Origin: CAYPXJ01 sp964414595
Lineage (GTDB): Bacteria > Pseudomonadota > Alphaproteobacteria > Rickettsiales > CAIJLX01
Assembly (NCBI GenBank): GCA_964414595.1
Contig: CAYPXJ010000049.1
Coordinates: 1-11,110, forward strand
Direction: 5' to 3'
DNA length: 11,110 nucleotides
Shown: positions 5,837 through 11,110 of the stretch, piece after piece
Numbering within the stretch: position 1 is the stretch's first letter
Layout: every line of letters begins with the position of its first letter
Made by a program: the position numbers and the translations under genes
Notes under the pieces: generated by a model
Told to the model about the DNA's origin: nothing
What the model saw: only the letters and a program-made list of their open reading frames with translations
The model's database searches: none

Positions 5837-6625
5837 CTAGTGCAAATTAATTGCATCATTCAAGTAAACGCTTGTAAGCATGGCAAAAATATAGGCCTGC
5901 AGAAGCGCTACAAAAATCTCAAAACCAGTCAGCACAACGAGAAATGCGAGCGGCAACCAGCCCGCCAGAATCCCCAGTGGCACAATGAAGCCCGCGATAA
6001 TTTTGAGCATCGTGTGACCTGCGATCATATTCGCCGCCAAACGAATCGAAAGGCTCACCGGGCGCGCCAGGTAAGAAAAAAGCTCAATCACCACCATCAG
6101 CGGCGCCATCCACATCGGCGTACCTTCGGGTAAAAACAGCGAAAAATAATGCGTGCCATGCCGTACAAAACCCACCACCGTAATCAATATAAACAGGAAT
6201 CCGGCCAGCACGAACGTCACCATAATATGGCTTGTAACCGTAAATGCGCCGGGAATCATACCAATCAAATTGGCAAACATCACAAACACGAACACGCTGA
6301 AAATCAGCGGGAAAAACTTACGTCCTTCAGGGCCCACAGAATCCCGCAGCATTTGTGCGATGAAATCATAAAGCCCTTCCGCCATCGATTGCATGCGGCC
6401 TGGAATCAGCGAATTATGCCGAAGCGCCATCTGAAAAAACACGAACAGCACGCCCACCACAATAAACATAAACAGCGCCACATTCGTGAAGCTGACATTC
6501 ACGCCGCCGATGTGCAAAGGAATCAGCGTATGAATATCAAACTGCGAAAAAGGGCTGTGCGCGTGTTCCGCGCCATGGGCAGCGCCTTGTTCGGCGCCAT
6601 GAGCAAGTTGTTCAGTATCGGCCAT
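5837..6625 (-). CDS. atpB: ATP synthase F0 subunit a
   Basis: A 262-residue, strongly hydrophobic subunit a that forms the proton half-channels against the c-ring. The essential arginine is R195 in LSIRLAANMIAGH, and the last helices carry E236 and Q243 in GFEIFVALLQAYIF, which line the exit path in homologues. Hydrophobic segments lie at about 48-68, 105-128, 133-154, 172-185, 205-222 and 225-252. Ahead of them is a roughly 30-residue hydrophilic extension rich in His, Ala and Glu (HGAEQGAAHGAEHAH, 9-23). The ATG at 6625 is 15 nt after the atpI stop with no strong Shine-Dalgarno. The atpI-atpB-atpE-b'-b order is the classical alphaproteobacterial F0 operon, with F1 genes expected elsewhere. 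Confidence 0.97.
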   Translation of the reverse strand: MADTEQLAHGAEQGAAHGAEHAHSPFSQFDIHTLIPLHIGGVNVSFTNVALFMFIVVGVLFVFFQMALRHNSLIPGRMQSMAEGLYDFIAQMLRDSVGPEGRKFFPLIFSVFVFVMFANLIGMIPGAFTVTSHIMVTFVLAGFLFILITVVGFVRHGTHYFSLFLPEGTPMWMAPLMVVIELFSYLARPVSLSIRLAANMIAGHTMLKIIAGFIVPLGILAGWLPLAFLVVLTGFEIFVALLQAYIFAMLTSVYLNDAINLH

Positions 6626-6640
6626 AAAAATATGTGAAAA

Positions 6641-6952
6641 TTAATCGCGGCTCTTATGCCTTAAACTTCCCTTGCTTGCAAGTGTTTTGCCGACCGCCAG
6701 CCGATAAATATTATATCCACCGCCCAGCGCGCCGAAAATAAAACAAAAAATCAGCAAAAAAGGTGACGTTCCGAACAGCTTATCCAGCCAGATGCCAAGG
6801 CCTGCGCCCACCGCTACGCCGCCCAGCAACTCAAAGCCCACGCGTGTCGCGCTGGTGGGTTTTTCGCCAATCGATGGCCCTTGTGCTTCTTGTTTAGCTT
6901 CGGCGATTTTTTCGCCGAGCTTTTCTAAATCGCGCTGGCTAGGCTCACTCAT
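6641..6952 (-). CDS. atpI: AtpI/AtpZ-family protein of the F0 operon
   Basis: A 103-residue protein with a charged N-terminal helix (about 1-30), two membrane helices (about 37-56 and 64-84) and a basic tail (KSRD). GFELLGGVAVGAGLGIWLD and the small-residue motif FGALGGGYNIYRL are typical of the AtpI/AtpZ family. Members are reported to assist c-ring assembly or bind magnesium, and are not part of the finished enzyme. The ATG at 6952 overlaps the TGA of the dsbA-like gene (ATGA) and has no Shine-Dalgarno of its own, so translation should be coupled to that gene. This coupling is the physical link between the F0 operon and the genes upstream. Confidence 0.92.
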   Translation of the reverse strand: MSEPSQRDLEKLGEKIAEAKQEAQGPSIGEKPTSATRVGFELLGGVAVGAGLGIWLDKLFGTSPFLLIFCFIFGALGGGYNIYRLAVGKTLASKGSLRHKSRD

Positions 6953-7560
6953 TGGCCGGCCGAAAGCGTGGTCAGATATTCTTTCAGCGACTCCGCGCTG
7001 TGAATTTTATCCACCTTCACGCCATTAATGAAAATCGTCGGCGTGCCGGTAATACCCAGCGTTTTGGAAGCTTCCAGCCGCGCTTTCAAGATTTTATCTT
7101 CCAGTTCCTTATTATTCAAACAGGCGTCAAACGCCTCTTTTTTCATGCCAAGCAGCCGCGCCACCTGCAGCAGATGTTTCTCAAAATCCTTCGTGAAAGC
7201 CCATTTTTTCTGGCTTTTGAACAACAAATCCAGCACCCGGAAAAAATCTTTATTCTGGCTTGCGCATTCCGTGAGCATTGCCGCTTTCAGCGCGGGCGCG
7301 TTCAGCGGATAATGCCGGTAAACAAAGAGCGCCTTGCCGGAATCCACATAGTCTTTTTTGATCACAGGGATAACGTTGGCATTAAACTCCGCGCAATGCG
7401 CGCAGGAAAGCGAGGCATATTCCGTAATCACTATTTTTGCATCTTTTGCACCCAGCGCGTGGTCACCTTCGCGGTAAAGCGCCTCAGGCAAGGTCTTTGC
7501 CGGCTCAGCAGCAGCGGGCAGCGCCAACAATAACACAACCACAAAAAGAATATTACGCAT
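6949..7560 (-). CDS. DsbA-family periplasmic thiol:disulfide protein (thioredoxin fold)
   Basis: A 203-residue exported thioredoxin-fold protein. The signal peptide is MRNILFVVVLLLALPAAAE with cleavage near 18. The active site is C53-A-H-C56 in YASLSCAHCAEF, and the cis-proline loop is TGTPTIFING with P174; both fit the DsbA/ScoI-like PF13462 group common in alphaproteobacteria. A helical insertion spans about 85-165 and includes two further cysteines, C99 and C147, which could form a structural or regulatory disulfide. The role is oxidation or isomerisation of thiols in the periplasm; the partner is unknown. The ATG at 7560 has GAAGGA 5 nt upstream and overlaps the stop of the DUF721 gene by 8 nt (ATGCGTAA). 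DUF721 next to a DsbA-like gene is a familiar pair in this class, where smc often follows; here atpI follows instead. Confidence 0.92.
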   Translation of the reverse strand: MRNILFVVVLLLALPAAAEPAKTLPEALYREGDHALGAKDAKIVITEYASLSCAHCAEFNANVIPVIKKDYVDSGKALFVYRHYPLNAPALKAAMLTECASQNKDFFRVLDLLFKSQKKWAFTKDFEKHLLQVARLLGMKKEAFDACLNNKELEDKILKARLEASKTLGITGTPTIFINGVKVDKIHSAESLKEYLTTLSAGQ

Positions 7561-8014
7561 CCTGTTCCTTCACCATTTTTTTAAGTACCTGTTGCAGGTT
7601 TTTATCATGAATTTCATCAAGCTTCGATAGAGAATTTGCCTGCGATTTTTTTTGCGGCGGGGTGGATTTTTCCGCCTCCATATCCGCAACCACCTGAATC
7701 CCGCCAAAAAGCGCATAACCATAATGCAGGGTAATGCGCTCCAAAATCAGTGGCACCGCCGCTTCCACTTCCAGCAGTTTCGCGCGGCGCGCCTTCACGA
7801 CAAGCGTCGCCAGTTTCTTTTCCCCGCGGCTGGACTTTATCTCAGCTGGACGCGAATGCGGCGCGAATTTTTCTCCGGCCAAAAGCGGCCAGTCGAGCGA
7901 AAGCGCGGTAAGCAGCCGAATCGTTTTGGAGGCTTTTTTCTCCACGCCTTCGTGAATCACGTGGCGTAGCGCTTCACCAATCGGTCGCTGATAGCCGTAA
8001 ATAGAATGCTTCAT
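7553..8014 (-). CDS. DUF721 (DciA-family) protein
   Basis: A 153-residue protein whose central part (about 38-110) is the DUF721 domain: the conserved DWPLLAGEKFAPHSRP (41-56), a basic strand LATLVVKARRAKLLEVE (68-84) and helix VPLILERITLHYGY (87-100). In several bacteria that lack DnaC and DnaI this KH-like fold protein, DciA, helps load the replicative helicase DnaB; that role is known from other species and is inferred here. The C-terminal tail (about 112-153) is charged and low in complexity, with lysines and glutamines. I start it at the ATG at 8014, which overlaps the rnhB stop (ATGA) and has AGGTGG 4 nt upstream; the frame is open further upstream, but that part is the antisense-like reading of rnhB coding sequence. 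It is followed by the dsbA-like gene with an 8-nt overlap. Confidence 0.87.
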   Translation of the reverse strand: MKHSIYGYQRPIGEALRHVIHEGVEKKASKTIRLLTALSLDWPLLAGEKFAPHSRPAEIKSSRGEKKLATLVVKARRAKLLEVEAAVPLILERITLHYGYALFGGIQVVADMEAEKSTPPQKKSQANSLSKLDEIHDKNLQQVLKKMVKEQDA

Positions 8015-8628
8015 TCGGCCACCTGCATTTCCCGCGCCATCAGATATTCCCGCACCGGCGCGAACGAACGACGATGATGATGCGTCACACCGTGCTGCGC
8101 AATGCAACGCTGATGCTCCGGAGTGCCATATCCCATATTCCTATGCCAGCCATACTGCGGAAATTCCTGCGCCAGCGCACACATCAAGCGATCGCGTGTC
8201 ACCTTGGCCATAATGGAAGCCGCAGCAATCGAAACACTCAGGCTATCCCCTTTTATGATGGGAATCGCACGCATGGGCAAACGCGGCGGCTGATTGCCAT
8301 CAATCAAAGCCGCAACAGGTGCTACGCTGAGTGCGGCCACAGCGCGTTGCATCGCCAGTTTGGTAGCCATCAATATATTATAGTGATCAATCTCAGTGAC
8401 TTCCGCCGCCGCGATACCCACCACCGCAACTTCTTGAATACGGTGAAACAAATTCTCACGCTGCTCCGGCGTCAACTGCTTGGAATCCTTAATACCACGT
8501 GGAACCGACCTTTCGGGGTAAAACACCACTGCCGCTGCGACCACGGGCCCCGCCCAAGGTCCTCTGCCCGCTTCATCTACGCCGGCCACTAACCCCTCAT
8601 GCAATGCCTCGAACGAAAAATTCGGCAT
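8011..8628 (-). CDS. rnhB: ribonuclease HII
   Basis: A 205-residue RNase HII, which nicks RNA embedded in DNA and removes misincorporated ribonucleotides. Catalytic acidic residues are visible: D18 and E19 in VAGVDEAGRGPWAGPVV, D110 in ALIDGN and D128 in KGDSLSVSIAAASIMAKVTRD. KDSKQLTPEQRE (47-58) and YGWHRNMGYGTPEH (159-172) are family signatures. The length is normal. I chose the ATG at 8628 because it overlaps the stop of the Sel1 gene as TAATG and puts the first catalytic residues where they belong; an in-frame ATG at 8667 would add 13 residues and lies inside the Sel1 gene. The local Shine-Dalgarno is weak, consistent with reinitiation. Confidence 0.96.
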   Translation of the reverse strand: MPNFSFEALHEGLVAGVDEAGRGPWAGPVVAAAVVFYPERSVPRGIKDSKQLTPEQRENLFHRIQEVAVVGIAAAEVTEIDHYNILMATKLAMQRAVAALSVAPVAALIDGNQPPRLPMRAIPIIKGDSLSVSIAAASIMAKVTRDRLMCALAQEFPQYGWHRNMGYGTPEHQRCIAQHGVTHHHRRSFAPVREYLMAREMQVAE

Positions 8629-9644
8629 TAGCGTTTCTTTCTTAGGGTTTGCGAACGTGCAAACCATTTATCCGCTTCTGCACGATTTTTTGAAACGCCG
8701 TAGCCATACAAATAAAAATTACCAATATTCCAGGCCGCATCAGCATTTCCCTGTTCCGCCGCGCGCGTGTAATATTGCATCGCCTTGGCGTAATCCTGCT
8801 CCGCGCCTATACCGTTCGTATACATATAAGCAAGCTGGTTATACGCATCGGTCATGCCGTTTTCGGCAGCTTTTTCAAACCACTCGCGCGCCGCGGATTC
8901 CGAAGCCTCCACGCCGTCGCCATTCATATAGGCGCGCGCGATAGCGAGCTGCGCATCACCATTTCCATTCTCCGCCGCTTTCTTGAACCATTCCAATGCT
9001 TCTGTATTGCTTGCAGCACCTTCGCCAAGCATCACATAAAGCTGCACGGAAAGCTCTGCTACATCGCGCTCTAAGCGTTCATCGCCCATTTTGCCTGCGC
9101 GCTGAAAATACGCCAGCGCCTTATGATAATCGCGGCTCACGCCGTCGCCGGTGACAAACATATTCCCCAGCCGCAAAATGGCGGGCAAAACATTAAGCCG
9201 CGCGGCCTTATCAAAATATCCCACCGCTTTCTGCATATCGGGGAAAAAATTTTTATCGCTGATTTTCTTGCCGTAATAATAAAGCTTACCCATTTCATAG
9301 TAGGCTTGCGGGTGCTGTTTTTTTTCGGCGGCCTTAAAATAGCTGATGGCGCGGCTGATATCTTTTTCTGTGCCCACACCGTTTAGATAAATAGTACCCA
9401 GCGCAACATTTGCATCCGCATCCCCGGCCTTTGCGGCCTGACGAAAAAGATCCATCGCCTTTTTCGCATCCGACGCCACCTCATGCCCCACATAATAATT
9501 ATATCCCTGTGCATACAGCGCGCTGCTATGCTCTTTCGGGTAAGGAATACCGGGTTCTTCAATGCGGAGTGTGTAATTCGGTTGTGCAGAGGCGTTGGTA
9601 AAAAAACCAAAAACCAAAAATAGAATCGCTATTCGTTTAACCAC
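8628..9644 (-). CDS. exported Sel1-like repeat (SLR) protein
   Basis: A 338-residue protein starting with a signal peptide (MVKRIAILFLVFGFF, cleavage after NASA at about 20). The mature region is almost entirely Sel1-like tetratricopeptide repeats of about 36 residues, roughly eight copies, with recurrent AAENGN-DAQLAIARAYMNGDGV and YNQLAYMYTNGIG-type units. The third repeat unit (about 115-145) is longer, with a KKISDKNFFPD insertion, and one near 175-190 is degenerate. Such proteins are periplasmic scaffolds for protein-protein contact and some act in envelope or signalling roles; the partner here is unknown. I start at GTG 9644 because GGAGGT stands 6 nt upstream and the signal peptide follows directly; the frame is open to 9701, but that stretch lies in the hemB coding region. 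It overlaps the hemB stop by 16 nt and the rnhB start by 1 nt. Confidence 0.9.
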   Translation of the reverse strand: MVKRIAILFLVFGFFTNASAQPNYTLRIEEPGIPYPKEHSSALYAQGYNYYVGHEVASDAKKAMDLFRQAAKAGDADANVALGTIYLNGVGTEKDISRAISYFKAAEKKQHPQAYYEMGKLYYYGKKISDKNFFPDMQKAVGYFDKAARLNVLPAILRLGNMFVTGDGVSRDYHKALAYFQRAGKMGDERLERDVAELSVQLYVMLGEGAASNTEALEWFKKAAENGNGDAQLAIARAYMNGDGVEASESAAREWFEKAAENGMTDAYNQLAYMYTNGIGAEQDYAKAMQYYTRAAEQGNADAAWNIGNFYLYGYGVSKNRAEADKWFARSQTLRKKR

Positions 9645-10624
9645 GCCGCCACCTCCATCGCTGCATAAGTCAGTATAGCGGAAGCGCCGGCGCGTTTGCA
9701 ACCGAGCAACGTTTCAAGAAACGCCTGTTTTTCACTCAGCGCGCCGAGTTTTGCGGCATGTTTTATCATCACATATTCCCCGCTCACCTGATAGGCAAAC
9801 ACCGGCACACGAAATTGTTCTTTCACCGCACGTATCACATCCAGATACGGCAGCGCGGGTTTCACCATCACCATATCCGCTCCTTCGGCCAGGTCGAGCA
9901 CCACTTCATGCAGCGCTTCATCCACGTTCGCCGCGTCCATCTGATAGGTACGTTTATCCGCTTGGCCGAGTGCTTTTTTCGAACCTACCGCCTCGCGGAA
10001 TGGCCCATAAAATGCGGAAGCGTACTTTGCGGCGTAAGAAAGAATCGGCAGATTTTTATAACCTTCTTTATCCAACGCCGTGCGCAAATAGCCCACGCGC
10101 CCATCCATCATATCCGAAGGTGCCAGTATATCGGCGCCCGCTTCCGCCAGTGCCAGCGCTTGCTTGCCCAGCGCGGCGAGCGTCGTATCATTTTTCACCC
10201 GGCCATTTTTTACGATACCGTCTTGTCCGTCCGGCGTGTAAGGGTCGAGCGCCACGTCCGCGATAATCCCCAGCGGCAATTTTTCTTTCTTTATTGCTGC
10301 AATCGCGCGGCCCACCAAATTATCAACGCGATACGCATCTTCGAGATTTTTTTTCTCCACATAGGGAAAAAGCGCAATCGCCGGAATGCCTAGCGCGGCA
10401 CATTTTTCCGCCGCTTTTAACAATTCGTCTACGGTGTAACGGCTGATGCCCGGAAAATTCGGAATAGTTTTCGGCGCGCTCGCCTCGCGCACAAAAAAAG
10501 GCTGCACGAGATCCGCCGCATCCAGCCGGTTTTCCGCTACCAGCGCGCGCATCCACGGGCTTGCGCGCAACCGCCGCAGCCGCGTCTGAGGGAAGTGTCT
10601 TCCGGTATGCACAAACCCACCCAT
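9629..10624 (-). CDS. hemB: porphobilinogen synthase (delta-aminolevulinic acid dehydratase)
   Basis: A 331-residue enzyme that condenses two 5-aminolevulinate molecules to porphobilinogen in tetrapyrrole (haem) synthesis, in the cytosol. The Schiff-base lysines are K200 (SYAAKYASAFYGP) and K255 (MVMVKPALPYLD). The metal loop is DVALDPYTPDGQDG (123-136): where zinc enzymes have three cysteines this one has A125, D127 and D135, so it belongs to the magnesium-type branch seen in alphaproteobacteria, pseudomonads and plants. The start RLRRLRASPWMRALVAE is typical. The ATG at 10624 has only a weak TAGG upstream. It is the first gene of the minus-strand run and is divergent from the carboxypeptidase gene. 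Its 3' end contains the ribosome-binding site of the next gene. Confidence 0.97.
   Translation of the reverse strand: MGGFVHTGRHFPQTRLRRLRASPWMRALVAENRLDAADLVQPFFVREASAPKTIPNFPGISRYTVDELLKAAEKCAALGIPAIALFPYVEKKNLEDAYRVDNLVGRAIAAIKKEKLPLGIIADVALDPYTPDGQDGIVKNGRVKNDTTLAALGKQALALAEAGADILAPSDMMDGRVGYLRTALDKEGYKNLPILSYAAKYASAFYGPFREAVGSKKALGQADKRTYQMDAANVDEALHEVVLDLAEGADMVMVKPALPYLDVIRAVKEQFRVPVFAYQVSGEYVMIKHAAKLGALSEKQAFLETLLGCKRAGASAILTYAAMEVAAWLNE
9651..9656 (-). promoter_or_regulatory. ribosome-binding site fixing the GTG start of the Sel1 gene
   Basis: GGAGGT on the minus strand is a perfect Shine-Dalgarno lying 6 nt before GTG 9644. It sits inside the last codons of hemB (ATG GAG GTG, coding M-E-V), so the hemB coding sequence is constrained by it. 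It decides between GTG 9644 and the longer open frame. Confidence 0.8.
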
Positions 10625-10802
10625 TGCTTACCTATTCAATTTCTTGGCGATTTTTCTGTTTGCCATATAAAGGCTTCATAAAAATTTTGCTTACCATTCC
10701 TGAGCAATCATGTATATTAGTAATTGAGAATCGCTGGGGGATAGCCATTTTCTATTCTACAGATTGTGTTTAACGCAACTTTGCCACTAGATATTGTAGG
10801 TC
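10625..10802. promoter_or_regulatory. 178-bp divergent intergenic region between hemB and the carboxypeptidase gene
   Basis: AT-rich spacer that must hold the start signals for both hemB (minus) and the carboxypeptidase gene (plus). I find no convincing -35/-10 pair on either strand; the nearest on the plus strand is TTGTGT (10764-10769) with a poor -10 near TAGATA (10788-10793). An inverted repeat TTGCTTA (10687-10693) / TGAGCAA (10701-10707), 7 bp with one wobble around CCATTCC, is the only structured site and could be an operator. No coding sequence is supported. Confidence 0.45.
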
Positions 10803-11110
10803 ATGCTGCGACGGGTTTTATTTTTATTCATACTTATTAACGTCTTTACGTTACAGGCTTTCTATTCTCCAAACGCAGAGGCGCGGCCACGAGCTGCTTC
10901 TCTCGTTGTGGATGCCAATAGCGGCAATGTTTTGCATCAGGATCGCGCCGGTGAAGCGCGTTATCCCGCCTCGCTTGCCAAAATGATGACCCTTTACCTC
11001 ACGTTTGAGGCCCTCGAAACCGGAAAACTCACTCTAAATCAAAAGCTTACCGTTTCATCGCGCGCGGCTTCGCAGCAAAAAATCAACCTCAATATGCGCC
11101 GCAGTGATAC
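10803..11110 (+). CDS. D-alanyl-D-alanine carboxypeptidase (PBP5/6, peptidase S11), 5' part
   Basis: The first 102 codons of a gene that runs off the right edge. It begins with a signal peptide (MLRRVLFLFILINVFTL, cleavage near AEA at about 25-27) and continues with ASLVVDANSGNVLHQ (32-46), typical of the S11 low-molecular-mass penicillin-binding proteins. The catalytic SxxK is S57-L-A-K60 in YPASLAKMMTLYL. The SxN and KTG motifs would lie beyond the edge. The enzyme trims the terminal D-alanine from peptidoglycan stem pentapeptides in the periplasm. The family also includes DacA, DacC, DacD and the sporulation DacF, which the N-terminal part cannot separate. The ATG at 10803 has GTAGG 2 nt upstream, a close but usable Shine-Dalgarno. 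Confidence 0.9.
   Translation, partial: MLRRVLFLFILINVFTLQAFYSPNAEARPRAASLVVDANSGNVLHQDRAGEARYPASLAKMMTLYLTFEALETGKLTLNQKLTVSSRAASQQKINLNMRRSD

Noticed and set aside
6149..6637. Plus-strand open frame of 162 codons opposite atpB
   Set aside because: The translation is dominated by His, Asn, Lys and Arg, the mirror of hydrophobic codons in atpB, so it is not a real gene.
6949..7560. Haem-related or cytochrome c maturation role for the thioredoxin-fold gene because hemB is nearby
   Set aside because: The CAHC active site, helical insertion and GTPTIFING loop fit the general DsbA-like family, and no cytochrome maturation gene is present.
8629..8667. Longer RNase HII start at ATG 8667
   Set aside because: It lies inside the end of the Sel1-repeat gene and adds residues not typical of the family; the TAATG junction at 8628 is the better start.
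9758..10393. Plus-strand open frame of 211 codons opposite hemB
   Set aside because: It lies wholly antisense to an unmistakable hemB. Its product is a His/Arg/Phe-rich composition with no domain, typical of the complement of a GC-biased coding frame.

Overview
This window reads as chromosomal DNA from an alphaproteobacterium. The evidence is an F0 operon in the order atpI-atpB-atpE-b'-b with a duplicated and diverged b' subunit and no F1 genes attached; a porphobilinogen synthase with the Asp-type metal site; a DUF721 (DciA-family) gene next to a DsbA-type thioredoxin gene; and a 43-residue zinc-free L36. Base composition looks balanced and I see no insertion sequence, phage gene, tRNA, rRNA or CRISPR. 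I cannot place the genus.

Layout. The left edge (1-62) is the very end of a plus-strand gene, probably a BioC/NDUFAF5-type methyltransferase. Its stop codon overlaps the stop of a convergent quinone oxidoreductase gene (59-1012, minus). A divergent 66-bp gap leads to a small exported protein of unknown function (1079-1507, plus). A GC-rich hairpin (about 1509-1558) separates this from rpmJ (1578-1709, minus), which has its own clear sigma-70-type promoter.

From 10624 down to 1763 everything is on the minus strand and nearly gapless: hemB, a Sel1-repeat exported protein, rnhB, a DUF721/DciA-family gene, a dsbA-like gene, atpI, atpB, atpE, b' and b, an outer-membrane beta-barrel gene and a family 2 glycosyltransferase. 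The five junctions from hemB to atpI all overlap (16, 1, 4, 8 and 4 nt). The only gap above 25 nt inside the run is the 95-nt leader before atpE. I see no terminator in it, so haem synthesis, DNA maintenance, periplasmic thiol chemistry, proton translocation and envelope polysaccharide may share transcripts. At the right edge, divergent from hemB, a D-alanyl-D-alanine carboxypeptidase gene (10803 onward, plus) runs off the window.

Most of the window is housekeeping. The most distinctive part is the pair downstream of atpF (1763-4548). A membrane polysaccharide synthase carries two tandem MshEN-type c-di-GMP-binding motifs at its N-terminus and is translationally coupled (ATGA overlap) to a beta-barrel protein that could export the product. 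The pair resembles the XagA/XagB arrangement. Its coupling to the F0 genes is the observation most worth following.
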